A stretch of DNA of 64,000 nucleotides from Neorhizobium vignae (GTDB taxonomy: Bacteria; Pseudomonadota; Alphaproteobacteria; Rhizobiales; Rhizobiaceae): positions 62,001 to 126,000 of the forward strand of contig NZ_JNNU01000006.1 of assembly GCF_000732195.1 (NCBI RefSeq), in the 5' to 3' direction. Position 1 is the stretch's first letter. Each line of letters opens with the position of its first letter. The notes beneath the pieces were generated by a model. It was not told the DNA's origin. It was given only the letters and a program-made list of their open reading frames with translations, and searched no databases. A program made the translations under genes and the position numbers. Below are positions 26,401-34,647 of this stretch, piece after piece.

Positions 26401-28925
26401 TGATCACCTCGGGTTCCGAGAGCCTGATTGCGGTCAAGACCGCGAGCATCGGCGCTGATGGCGGTGAGGTGGAAATCCCCGTCACTGCCGCCTGGGGCGC
26501 CGGTTCCTATGTGACGGCGACGCTTTATCGTCCCGGCCAGGCGCAGGAAAGCCGCATGCCGATGCGCGCCATCGGCGTCACCTGGCTGAAGGTCGATCCC
26601 GAAAGCCGCGATCTGCAGGTGTCGATCACCGCACCGGAAAAGACGCTGCCGCGCCAGCCGCTGAACATTTCGCTGCAGGTCGCCGGAGCGGGCGCCAATG
26701 AGGACGCCTATGTGACGGTTGCCGCGGTGGATGTCGGTATCCTCAATCTGACGCGTTACCAGCCGCCGGCGCCGGACGACTGGTATTTCGGCCAGCGCCG
26801 CCTCGGTCTCGAAATCCGCGACCTCTATGGCCGTCTGATCGACGGTTCGCTCGGTGCCACCGGGCGGCTGCGCACCGGTGGCGACGGCGGCAGCACGGCG
26901 CTGCAGAGCAGTCCGCCCAAGGAAAAGCTGATCGCCTTCTTCTCCGGCCCCGTAAAGCTCGATGCGCAGGGCAAGGCGAACGTCTCCTTCGACATTCCGC
27001 AGTTCAACGGCACGGCGCGGGTCATGGCGGTCGCCTGGTCGAAGACCGGTGTGGGCCATGGCGTCAAGGACGTGGTGATCCGCGATCCGGTGGTGATCAC
27101 CGCCAGCCTGCCGCGCTTCCTCGCCCCCGGCGACCAGACCAATCTCAGGCTCGATATCGCCAATACCGATGCACCGGCTGGCGACTACCAGCTTGCCATC
27201 ACCACCAACAGACCGGTCGCGGTCGATCAGAAGGGGACCGGTAAGATCACGCTGGCCGCCGGCGGCAAGTCGGATGTCACGCTTGCGCTGCGCGGTGTCG
27301 AACCGGGTGACGGGTCGATTTCGGTCCGCCTTTCGAATGCGTCGGGCATGTCGCTGGACCAGGTGCTCGATATTCCGGTGCGGCCGGCCGCCATGCCGAT
27401 CACCCAGCAGCGGCTTGTCCAGCTGAAGCCGGGCGCCAGCGTCACGGTCGATGCCAACCTGCTCGCCGACAGCATCCTGCCGGGCGCGTCGATCAGCGTG
27501 AATGTCAGCCGCTCGACCGCCTTCGACATCCCGGCACTGCTGATGAGCCTCAGTCGTTATCCCTATGGCTGCGCCGAGCAGACGACCAGTCGCGCCCTGC
27601 CGCTTCTCTATCTCAGCCAGATGGCGGTGCAGAACGGCCTTGCGGACGATACGGAAGTCAAGAAGCGGGTGCAGGATGCGATCTATCGCGTGCTGTCCTA
27701 CCAGTCCTCGGCCGGCAGCTTCGGTCTCTGGGGTCCGGGCGGCGGCGATCTGTGGCTCGATTCCTACGTGAGCGACTTCCTCAGCCGCGCCCGCGAACAG
27801 GGTTACAACGTGCCGGAACAGGCACTCGTCCAGGCCCTCGACAGCCTGCAGAACTCGCTCGGCTTCACCAACAACGTCAAGGACCAGGGCAACGAGATCG
27901 CCTATGCGCTCTATGTGCTCGCCCGCAACCGCAAGGCCGCGATCAGCGACCTGCGCTATTACGCCGATACTATGCTGAACGATTTCCCGACGCCGCTCGC
28001 CAAGGCGCATATCGCCGCGGCTCTGGCGCTCTACGGCGATGCTCAGCGGTCGCGCAATATCTTCGCGGCCTCGCTGCAGATGTCGGAAGCAGCGCAGATC
28101 CAGAGGGTCAGCCTGTCGCGTTCGGATTACGGCTCGTCCCTGCGCGACGGCGCCGCGGTTCTGGCGCTTGCCGCCGAAAGCCGGCCGGTGCCGCCGATCG
28201 TTCCGGCACTCGCCACGATCGTCGCCAAGGAATGGGGGCAGAAGAAATATACCAGCACCCAGGAACAGACCTGGATGCTGCTTGCCGCCCGCGCGCTGCA
28301 GAACGGTGACGACGGTCTGCGCCTGCAGGTCAACGGCGCCGATCATCGCGGCACGCTGATGTCGCAGATGACGGGCGATGCGCTGATCGGCCATCCGCTG
28401 ACCGTCAAGAACAACAGCGCCGATCCGCTGTCGGCTTCGATCACCACGGTCGCGGCACCTGCCCGGCCGCTGCCGGCCGGCGGCGACGGTTTCCAGATCA
28501 GCCGAACCTACTATTCGATGGACGGCGAGGAGGCGAATGTCACAGAAGCGCAGCAGAACCAGCGTTACGTCGCGGTGATCACGATCACTGAGAGCAACAG
28601 CTGGCCGTCGCGTATCGTCGTCACCGACCTTCTGCCGGCCGGATTCGAGATCGACAATCCGAGCATCGTCAACAGCGCGAGCCTCACCAACTTCGACTGG
28701 ATCGAGGAGGTGCAGGCAGCCCATACCGAGTTCCGCAACGACCGTTTCGTCGCGGCTTTCGACCGGAGCGCCGGCGACAACCGCGAGATCACGCTTGCCT
28801 ATGTGGTCCGCGCCGTGACGCCCGGCGTCTACGATCATCCGGCTGCCCAGGTCGAGGACATGTATCGTCCGCAGTTCTCGGCTCGTACCGCAACCGGCAA
28901 GATGGAGGTGCTGGCCGCCCAGTAA
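23478..28925 (+). CDS. Bacterial alpha-2-macroglobulin family protein
   Basis: 1815 aa. A Sec signal covers residues 1-27 (FFGFLALIVSAFAFVSPLAAA) with no lipobox Cys, so the protein should be soluble in the periplasm or held only by its N-terminus. Residues 30-95 form a PAN/apple-like domain with paired Cys. A helical repeat region and a series of MG domains follow. The thioester CAEQ is at residues 1365-1368 (YGCAEQTTS), then the thioester-domain helices and a C-terminal domain. Bacterial A2Ms trap incoming proteases by covalent capture. pbpC follows after 16 bp, the standard partnership with peptidoglycan repair, as in E. coli YfhM-PbpC. The start ATG has GGGGGGA upstream. Confidence 0.92.
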   Translation: MSRRAFFGFLALIVSAFAFVSPLAAADRRIESTPNSDYLGFDLRTVKNVSQPQCEAACIGDNACKAFTYNEKAKWCFLKSDYSQLNPFPGATAGKIVATAVEPDIGAPPKLSFLSEEVLQQARDQKDGLTLGDNQKGYGVENLKTIAQGQLLAGNVDTAIYNFKGALSIIPDDGALWIELARAAGTAKNNGTADGEGTLAAVNGYQLSRTTQSRADALAVLAAALAKQQNYRAALNAYKASLALVNARTVQAAYNDLRERQGFRMTGNTVDADSANPRVCVQFSEPLVKIGVDYAPFVVLNGQAPKAMEAKDNQICVEGLTHGQRYKLSLRRGLPSSVDEPLVAQVDIDIYVKDRSASVRFTGDSFVLPSTARRGIPIVSVNTEKANLKLYRVGDRSIAPLLANSQFLTQMDGYNATQIEEQSGELVWQGTIDIAQDLNKDVVTSFPVDEALPTRKPGVYMLTAAAANATSQEWDTKATQWFVVSDIGLTTYAGTDGLNVFARSLGSAKPMAGVDLQLLAKNNEILGTAKTDADGRAVFTAGLMRGTAAMVPAVLAAQNNGQDYVFLDMARAGFDLSDRGVTGRPAPGAIDILPWTERGIYRPGETVHASALARNIDATAIENLPLTFVFLRPDGVEDRRMVNNGSLGGYTLDLPLLATSMRGTWTMQIFTDPKGSAIGEKTFLVDDFVPDRIEFDMTSDAKEIAVGEPVPVNIDGRYLYGAPAAGLNLEGEIALKTTRENPAFPGYQFGLVDEEASEAVRIPLEELEPLDDDGKATFDATVAEAPSTTQLVNADIVVRMQEAGGRAIERSITLPVKAEGARIGIKPEFSGDLGENSVGNFTVIMVDAAGKKQAIQNLPWKLIKIDRDYQWYREGSSWRYEPVTRTSQAANGTVNVTADGGKVSVPVKWGRYRLEVETADIGGPTSSVEFDAGWFVTSTSTETPDALEIALDKQSYKVGETARLKVSSRYAGELMITSGSESLIAVKTASIGADGGEVEIPVTAAWGAGSYVTATLYRPGQAQESRMPMRAIGVTWLKVDPESRDLQVSITAPEKTLPRQPLNISLQVAGAGANEDAYVTVAAVDVGILNLTRYQPPAPDDWYFGQRRLGLEIRDLYGRLIDGSLGATGRLRTGGDGGSTALQSSPPKEKLIAFFSGPVKLDAQGKANVSFDIPQFNGTARVMAVAWSKTGVGHGVKDVVIRDPVVITASLPRFLAPGDQTNLRLDIANTDAPAGDYQLAITTNRPVAVDQKGTGKITLAAGGKSDVTLALRGVEPGDGSISVRLSNASGMSLDQVLDIPVRPAAMPITQQRLVQLKPGASVTVDANLLADSILPGASISVNVSRSTAFDIPALLMSLSRYPYGCAEQTTSRALPLLYLSQMAVQNGLADDTEVKKRVQDAIYRVLSYQSSAGSFGLWGPGGGDLWLDSYVSDFLSRAREQGYNVPEQALVQALDSLQNSLGFTNNVKDQGNEIAYALYVLARNRKAAISDLRYYADTMLNDFPTPLAKAHIAAALALYGDAQRSRNIFAASLQMSEAAQIQRVSLSRSDYGSSLRDGAAVLALAAESRPVPPIVPALATIVAKEWGQKKYTSTQEQTWMLLAARALQNGDDGLRLQVNGADHRGTLMSQMTGDALIGHPLTVKNNSADPLSASITTVAAPARPLPAGGDGFQISRTYYSMDGEEANVTEAQQNQRYVAVITITESNSWPSRIVVTDLLPAGFEIDNPSIVNSASLTNFDWIEEVQAAHTEFRNDRFVAAFDRSAGDNREITLAYVVRAVTPGVYDHPAAQVEDMYRPQFSARTATGKMEVLAAQ

Positions 28926-28941
28926 GCGGCAGCTCGTTCCG

Positions 28942-31023
28942 ATGAAGCTCAGGGGGAAACTTTCGATCGGTCTGGCTGTCGGCCTCGTCACTGCGGCGGG
29001 GCTGATCGTCGGCCTCGACGCCGCCGATAGGGCCTATCCGCCGCCGCTCGAAAAGGCGCGAGTGGTTTCCGCCGAAGTGCTGGATGCGGATGGCGAACTC
29101 CTGCGCGCCTTTGCGACGCCCGAAGGCCGCTGGCGGCTTCGCACGACGATCGAAAATGTCGATCCGCGGTTCCTCAAAATGCTGGTCGCCTATGAGGACC
29201 AGCGCTTTTATGAGCATGCCGGCGTCGACCCGTGGGCGCTTGGTCGTGCCGTCGTGCAACTCGTCACCAACGGCCACGTCGTCTCGGGCGCCTCGACGCT
29301 GTCGATGCAGGTGGCGCGTCTGATCGAGCCCCGCGAGAGCCGCTCTCTGACGGCAAAACTCCGCCAGGTCGTCCGAGCCATCCAGATCGAGCGGCGCCTG
29401 TCCAAGACGGAAATCCTCGAACTCTACCTGACGCATGCGCCCTATGGCGGCAATCTCGAGGGCGTGCGGGCTGCAAGCCTTGCCTATTTCGGCAAGGAGC
29501 CGCGGCGGCTGACGGTGGCGGAAGCGGCCCTTCTCGTCGCCCTGCCGCAATCGCCGGAAGGCCGGCGGCCGGACCGGCATTTCAAGATAGCCAAGGCGGC
29601 TCGGGAGCGGGTGCTGATGCGATCGGCCGTCGCCGCCGTCACCGGTGACGGCGAGGCGGAGCGGGCGGCGGGCGATGGCATTCCCACGCGCCGGCTGCAA
29701 TTGCCGGCCTATGCGGCGCATCTCGCCGAAGCGGCGATCCGCAAGCAGCCGAAGATCGAGCAGCATAGGACGACCTTGAAACGCAGCATCCAGCAGGGGC
29801 TGGAGCATGTCGCAAGGGAAGCTTCGGTGAAGCTCAGCCCCAAGGTTTCGGTTGCCATGGTGATGGCGGACATCACCACCGGTGCGATCGTCGGCGAGGT
29901 CGGCTCTGCCGATTATTTCGATGCGAGCCGGTCGGGCTGGGTGGACATGACGCGGGTCAATCGTTCGCCGGGCTCGACGCTGAAGCCGTTCATCTACGGG
30001 CTCGCCTTCGAGCAGGGGCTGGTGTCCCAGGAAACGATCATCGAAGACCGGCCGGCGGATTTCTTCGGTTACCGGCCGAAGAATTTCGACATGACCTATC
30101 AGGGCGATGTCAGCGTCAGGCAGGCGCTGCAACTGTCGCTCAACGTGCCCGCGGTGCGGCTCCTGGATGCGGTCGGCCCCTCGCGGCTGATGATCCGCTT
30201 CCGCCGGGCGGATGTACGACCTGTCCTGCCAGCCAATGAGGCGCCGGGTCTGGCGATCGGCCTCGGCGGCGTCGGCATCACGCTCAAGGATCTGGTGCAG
30301 GCCTATGCGGCGCTCGCCAATCGCGGCAATCCGATGCGGATCGGCAACGGTATCGAGGACCAGCCGGGCATGATCGACGGCGAGCCGCTGCTGGAGCCGC
30401 AGGCGGTGTGGAACGTCTCAGACATTCTCTCGGACGTGCTCCCGCCGCAGGGCAGCCGAAGGCTCGGCATCGCCTACAAGACCGGCACGAGCTACGGCTA
30501 TCGCGATGCCTGGTCGGTCGGCTTCGACGGGCGTCATGTGCTGGGCGTCTGGGTTGGGCGGCCGGACAATGGCGCGGTGCCGGGCATTGCGGGCTATCAG
30601 ACGGCGGCGCCGATCCTGTTCGAGGCCTTTTCGAAATCCGGCGTGCCGATCACGCCTTTGCCATCGGCGCCATCGGGCGCGGTCCGCATCGCCCAGCCGG
30701 AGCTGCCGATCAGCCAGCGGCGGTTCTCGATGACGGCGAGCGGGCTCATTTCCGCCTCGACGCGGGAGCCGGCGCCGCAGATCGTCTATCCGCCGGAAGG
30801 CGCCCGCGTCGATCTCGGGGCGCAATCTGGAGACATCTCGCCGCTGGTCCTCAAGCTGCAGGGGGGCCGCGCACCGTTCCGCTGGCTGGCCAACGGCAAA
30901 CCGCTCAGCGAACTGTCCCGTCGCCGGACGAGTGAATGGACGCCGGATGGCGCCGGTTATTCGACGCTGACCGTGATCGACGCCGCCGGCCGCGCCGCCA
31001 GCGTTCGGGTTTTCGTGGAGTGA
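28942..31023 (+). CDS. pbpC: Penicillin-binding protein 1C
   Basis: 693 aa with one N-terminal membrane helix (residues 8-27). The glycosyltransferase domain (GT51) covers residues 50-225, with the catalytic Glu E85 in YEDQRFYEHAGVD and later RKxxE-like sequence. The transpeptidase domain shows S345-T-L-K348, SLN in LQLSLNVPA and K513-T-G. The C-terminal 90 residues form the BiPBP_C domain (PQIVYPPEGARVDL) typical of PbpC. It polymerises and may crosslink peptidoglycan, and is thought to repair damage linked to A2M activity. It is transcribed with the A2M gene. Confidence 0.92.
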   Translation: MKLRGKLSIGLAVGLVTAAGLIVGLDAADRAYPPPLEKARVVSAEVLDADGELLRAFATPEGRWRLRTTIENVDPRFLKMLVAYEDQRFYEHAGVDPWALGRAVVQLVTNGHVVSGASTLSMQVARLIEPRESRSLTAKLRQVVRAIQIERRLSKTEILELYLTHAPYGGNLEGVRAASLAYFGKEPRRLTVAEAALLVALPQSPEGRRPDRHFKIAKAARERVLMRSAVAAVTGDGEAERAAGDGIPTRRLQLPAYAAHLAEAAIRKQPKIEQHRTTLKRSIQQGLEHVAREASVKLSPKVSVAMVMADITTGAIVGEVGSADYFDASRSGWVDMTRVNRSPGSTLKPFIYGLAFEQGLVSQETIIEDRPADFFGYRPKNFDMTYQGDVSVRQALQLSLNVPAVRLLDAVGPSRLMIRFRRADVRPVLPANEAPGLAIGLGGVGITLKDLVQAYAALANRGNPMRIGNGIEDQPGMIDGEPLLEPQAVWNVSDILSDVLPPQGSRRLGIAYKTGTSYGYRDAWSVGFDGRHVLGVWVGRPDNGAVPGIAGYQTAAPILFEAFSKSGVPITPLPSAPSGAVRIAQPELPISQRRFSMTASGLISASTREPAPQIVYPPEGARVDLGAQSGDISPLVLKLQGGRAPFRWLANGKPLSELSRRRTSEWTPDGAGYSTLTVIDAAGRAASVRVFVE

Positions 31024-31160
31024 GAGCGGGATTCGGTGAAGCAGGCGGGATGATCCAGTGTGTCCGGATCCGGAATCAAACCCGTTGATTTCCGGCCTTC
31101 GGCCAACACTTTGGAGCCCCGCGCAGTCTCCTGCCGTGGTTTTTCAAAGATCGGAGAGCC

Positions 31161-31213
31161 CACACGAATGCGGAACCTCAATAGATTTAGTTAGGTGGCT
31201 CCGCATTCGCGTG
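31161..31213. repeat. 14-bp inverted repeat (hairpin)
   Basis: CACACGAATGCGGA (31161-31174) pairs with TCCGCATTCGCGTG (31200-31213), with a single mismatch and a 25-base loop. It could be a weak terminator for the A2M-pbpC unit or an intergenic mosaic repeat; no T-run follows. Confidence 0.55.
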
Positions 31214-31613
31214 GCCTTCGGCGTCTTGTCAGGGCTTCCGGCCCCTACAGGTGATCACCTCGCCTCGCTGCATGGCTTCGTTCACGATCTCCTTTCGGGA
31301 GATCCTGCCACTTGAACGGCTCAACCGAACCCGGCCCGGTGGCCAGGGGGAGGCTTGATAGGAAGGCTCGCCTTTCGACGAGCACTCCATGGCTTTCACC
31401 TCCCTGACCTTTCCTGCACGTTACAGGTCCAATCAGGGCGCCGGCTCCCGCCTGCCCGCGAACGTCTCGCGAAACACTCCGGCGACGGAAGCGGGGCAAT
31501 TGTAGGCGGAAAGCTGGAGGGCGTGGATGATGACTTGGGTAAGTCATTGGAGATGCTGGGCGGAGGCGATGATTTGTCCACGGGCAAACACCGGAAGACG
31601 ACATTGGAAGACG

Positions 31614-31911
31614 TGCCCCGCCATACCCCCTCTGTCCTGCCGGACGTTCGGTACTGCGATCGATCGCTCCGGCTTCGCTGGATCGGGCCTCATCCCCTAG
31701 AGCGAGGCAATCAGATAGGGGATACGAGGCGGCGCGTGGAAGGGGTTGGGGAGGGACTTCATTCCGCCTCAAGACCCCTCCCGCCTGCCGACCACCCTCC
31801 CCACAAGGGGGAGGGTTAAGAAATGCCGCGCCGTCATACATCCTCACATGTGATTGCCCTGCCCCTTGAGGGGGAGATGCCCAGCAGGGCAGAGGGGGGT
31901 ATGACGGGGCA
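31614..31911. repeat. Rhizobial intergenic mosaic-type element bounded by inverted repeats
   Basis: The 27 bases at 31614-31640 match the reverse complement of 31885-31911 with two substitutions and one indel. Inside are further palindromes, such as CCCTCCCC-ACAA-GGGGGAGGG (31795-31815) and CCCCTTGAGGGGG (31863-31875). This style of GC-rich nested palindromes between genes is known in rhizobia (RIME-like elements). No target-site duplication is evident. Confidence 0.55.
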
Positions 31912-31992
31912 CGGCCTCTTTCAAATCGCCTGACGACCGCACCCGAAAATCGGCTTTTCGGAAAGCCTGATGCGGTCGCTTCGAAGGAGGTT

Positions 31993-32847
31993 TTAGGCCG
32001 CCGCTGCGGCCTTTTTCTTCGCGATGCGGGCGCGGATGGACTCGATGTCGGCCTTTGGCGTCGCCTTGAAAAGCGTGCGGGTATAGTCGTGCTTCGGGTC
32101 AGAGAAGACTTCTTCTCGGGTGCCGTATTCCACCGCTTCGCCGAAATACATCACCATCACCTCGTCGGCGATGTAGCGCACCACCGACAGGTCGTGGCTG
32201 ATGAAGACGTAGGTGAGGTTGAATTCGTCCTGCAGGTCGGCGAGCAGGTTCAGCACCTGGGCCTGGACCGAGAGGTCGAGCGCCGAAACCGGTTCGTCGA
32301 GCACGAGAAGTTTCGGGTTCATCATCAGCGCGCGGGCAATCGCAATGCGCTGGCGCTGGCCGCCCGAGAACATGTGCGGATAGCGGTTGTAGTGTTCCGG
32401 GCCGAGGCCGACCTTCGTCAGCATTTCGCTGGCGCGGTCGCGGCGTTCGGCAGCCGACATGTCCGTGTTGATGGCCAAGGGTTCGCCGAGCACGTCGCCG
32501 ATCTTCTGGCGGGGGTTGAGCGAACCATAGGGGTTCTGGAAGACGATCTGCACCTTCTGGCGCATGTCCTGGGTCAGGTGGCCGGGGCGGGTGTCGACCT
32601 TCTTGTTGTCGATCAGCAGGTCGCCGCCGGTCGGTTCGTCGATGAAGGTCAGCATGCGGGCAAGGGTGGACTTGCCGCAGCCGCTCTCGCCGACGATCGC
32701 CAGCGTCTTGCCGCGTTCCAGCTTGAAGGAGACGCCCTTCACCGCATGGATGATCTTCTTCGGCTTGAAGAGGCCGCCCGGCAGTTCGTAATCGCGCTTG
32801 ATGTTGCGCACTTCGAGCATGGTGTTGTCGGTCATGGTCTCGCTCAT
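31993..32847 (-). CDS. dppF: Dipeptide ABC transporter ATP-binding protein DppF
   Basis: 284 aa, an ABC ATPase of the oligopeptide class. Walker A is GESGCGKST, the Q-loop is QIVFQNPYGSLNPRQ (NPYGSLNP is typical of DppF/OppF), the signature is FSGGQRQRIAIARAL and Walker B is LLVLDEPVSALD. The C-terminus is shorter than E. coli DppF and ends in KKKAAAAA. It powers import together with DppD. Its start overlaps the dppD stop by 4 bp (ATGA), so the two are translationally coupled. It is the last gene of the minus-strand operon. Confidence 0.9.
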   Translation of the reverse strand: MSETMTDNTMLEVRNIKRDYELPGGLFKPKKIIHAVKGVSFKLERGKTLAIVGESGCGKSTLARMLTFIDEPTGGDLLIDNKKVDTRPGHLTQDMRQKVQIVFQNPYGSLNPRQKIGDVLGEPLAINTDMSAAERRDRASEMLTKVGLGPEHYNRYPHMFSGGQRQRIAIARALMMNPKLLVLDEPVSALDLSVQAQVLNLLADLQDEFNLTYVFISHDLSVVRYIADEVMVMYFGEAVEYGTREEVFSDPKHDYTRTLFKATPKADIESIRARIAKKKAAAAA

Positions 32848-33701
32848 GCGCTTACCCCAGGTGCGGGTTCCGGATTGCCGTCGAAGAAGGCGGAAACGGT
32901 GGTCAGGCGGTCGCCGGTGGCGTTTTCGGGCAGCGCCGCCAGCAACGCCTTGGTGTAGTTGCTCTTCGGGCTTTCGAAGAGGGAAAGCACGTCGGCTTCC
33001 TCCATCTTGCGGCCCTTGTATTGCACGACGACGCGGTCGGCGGTCTCGGCGACGACGCCCATGTCATGGGTGATCATGATCAGGCCCATGCCGTTCTTGG
33101 CCTGCAGCGCCATGATCAGGTCGAGGATCTGCTTCTGGATCGTCACGTCGAGCGCGGTGGTGGGCTCGTCGGCGATCAAGAGCTTCGGATTGCAGGCGAT
33201 CGCAATGGCGATCATCACGCGCTGGCACTGGCCGCCGGACATCTGGTGCGGAAAGTGGTTCAGGCGCTCTTCCGGGTTGGGCAGGCCGACCTGGCTGAAC
33301 AGCTCGATGGCGCGGGCGCGGCGGGCTTTTGCGTCGAGGCCGAGATGGATGCTCAGCACTTCCTCGATCTGGAAACCGACCGTGAAGCACGGGTTGAGGC
33401 TGGCGACCGGCTCCTGGAAGATCATCGCGATATCCTTGCCGATCAGCTTGCGGCGCTCGGCCGGGCTGATGTTCTGGATGTCGCGGCCTTCGAAGAGCAT
33501 GCGGTCGGCGGTGATCTTGGCGGTCCAGGGGAGAAGTCCCATGACGGCGAGCATGGCGACGGACTTGCCGGAGCCGGATTCGCCGACGATGGCCAGAACC
33601 TCGGCCTTTTCGACCGAGATGGAGACGCCGTCGACGGCACGGAACCAGCCGGTCGCGGTTTCGAATTCGACGGTGAGATTGTCGATTTGCAAGAGCGCCA
33701 T
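32844..33701 (-). CDS. dppD: Dipeptide ABC transporter ATP-binding protein DppD
   Basis: 285 aa. Walker A is GESGSGKSV, the Q-loop is MIFQEPVASLNPCFTVG, the signature is MSGGQCQRVMIAIAIA and Walker B is LLIADEPTTALD. The signature has Cys where Arg is usual (GGQCQR). The start was set at ATG 33701 (MALLQIDNL), 2 bp from the dppC stop; an open extension to 33812 overlaps dppC and is rejected. The protein is shorter at the C-terminus than DppD of enterics, so the optional [4Fe-4S]/oligopeptide C-terminal extension is reduced. Confidence 0.9.
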   Translation of the reverse strand: MALLQIDNLTVEFETATGWFRAVDGVSISVEKAEVLAIVGESGSGKSVAMLAVMGLLPWTAKITADRMLFEGRDIQNISPAERRKLIGKDIAMIFQEPVASLNPCFTVGFQIEEVLSIHLGLDAKARRARAIELFSQVGLPNPEERLNHFPHQMSGGQCQRVMIAIAIACNPKLLIADEPTTALDVTIQKQILDLIMALQAKNGMGLIMITHDMGVVAETADRVVVQYKGRKMEEADVLSLFESPKSNYTKALLAALPENATGDRLTTVSAFFDGNPEPAPGVSA

Positions 33702-33703
33702 GA

Positions 33704-34621
33704 TCAGGACCTCTTCAGTTTCGGGTCGAGCGCATCGCGCAGGCCGTCGCCCATCAGGTTGATGGCGAGAACGGTGACGAGAATGGCAACGCCGGGGAAG
33801 GTGACGACCCACCAGGCGCGCAGGATGAATTCACGCGCTTCGGCAAGCATCGTGCCCCATTCCGGTGCCGGCGGCTGAGCGCCCATGCCGAGGAAGCCGA
33901 GGGCGGCTGCATCGAGGATGGCGTTCGAGAAGGAGAGCGTCGCCTGGACGATCAGTGGTGCGGTGCAGTTCGGCAGGATGGTGCGGAACATCAGGCGGAT
34001 GGGACCGGCGCCGGCAAGCCGCGCCGCGGTCACGTAGTCGCGGCTCTTCTCGGCCATCACGGCGGCGCGGGTGAGGCGCACGAAATGCGGCTGCAGGGTG
34101 AGCGCGATGGCGATCATGCCGTTGGTGAGGCTTGGGCCCAGGATCGCGACGAGCACGAGGGCGAGCAGCAGCGACGGGAAGGCGAGGATGATATCCATCA
34201 GGCGCATGATGACCGTATCGATCCAGCCGCGGTAATAACCGGCGATCAGGCCGACGATGATGCCGCCGGTGAGCGACAGCGTCGTCACGAAGACGCCGAT
34301 GAACAGCGAATACTGCGCGCCATAGATCAGGCGGGACAGGATATCGCGGCCGACAGGATCGGTGCCGAGCAGATAGGACGGGTTGCCGCCCTCAGCCCAG
34401 GCCGGCGGAAGCAGGGCGAAATCGCGATACTGCTCGAACGGCGAATGCGGGGCGATGAACGACGCGAAGATCGCCACGATGACGAGGGCGACGAAAATAA
34501 TGAGACCCAAAACGGCGCCGCGATTTTCGGAAAAGTAGAACCAGAACTCGCGGAGCATCTGACGGCGCATCGCGGCGCTGGAAACCGGTTCGGCGATCTT
34601 GGGAACAGTGGTATCGGCCAT
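33704..34621 (-). CDS. dppC: Dipeptide ABC transporter permease DppC
   Basis: 305 aa with six predicted membrane helices. The first (GAVLGLIIFVALVIVAIFAS) follows a cytoplasmic N-terminus of about 38 residues, as in the DppC/OppC_N domain. The permease EAA loop is recognisable as AARLAGAGPIRLMFRTILPN. It pairs with DppB to form the channel. The neighbouring genes are spaced 26 bp (dppB) and 2 bp (dppD), confirming the operon order ABCDF. Confidence 0.9.
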   Translation of the reverse strand: MADTTVPKIAEPVSSAAMRRQMLREFWFYFSENRGAVLGLIIFVALVIVAIFASFIAPHSPFEQYRDFALLPPAWAEGGNPSYLLGTDPVGRDILSRLIYGAQYSLFIGVFVTTLSLTGGIIVGLIAGYYRGWIDTVIMRLMDIILAFPSLLLALVLVAILGPSLTNGMIAIALTLQPHFVRLTRAAVMAEKSRDYVTAARLAGAGPIRLMFRTILPNCTAPLIVQATLSFSNAILDAAALGFLGMGAQPPAPEWGTMLAEAREFILRAWWVVTFPGVAILVTVLAINLMGDGLRDALDPKLKRS

Positions 34622-34647
34622 GGGATTTTCTCCTTCTTGGTGCCGGA

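Larger units (their letters stand above)
31024..31992. other. 969-bp repeat-rich intergenic region, no convincing gene
   Basis: Open frames here are short or run through palindromic repeat DNA and lack ribosome-binding sites. The region holds a hairpin at 31161-31213 and a segment bounded by inverted repeats at 31614-31911, with further GC palindromes inside. It separates pbpC from the tail-to-tail dpp operon. It may include decayed coding or mobile DNA, but I cannot identify any. Confidence 0.7.

Noticed and set aside
24699..28991. 1430-codon open frame antisense to the A2M gene
   Set aside because: Shadow of codon-position GC bias; the translation lacks any protein-like motif, while the sense strand is a clear A2M.
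31245..31847. 200-codon minus-strand frame between pbpC and dppF
   Set aside because: It runs through palindromic intergenic repeats, has no good ribosome-binding site and gives a Pro/Gly/Arg-rich translation typical of spurious calls in such repeats.
31614..31911. Insertion sequence bounded by the inverted repeats
   Set aside because: No transposase frame inside the segment and no target-site duplication; better described as an intergenic mosaic repeat.
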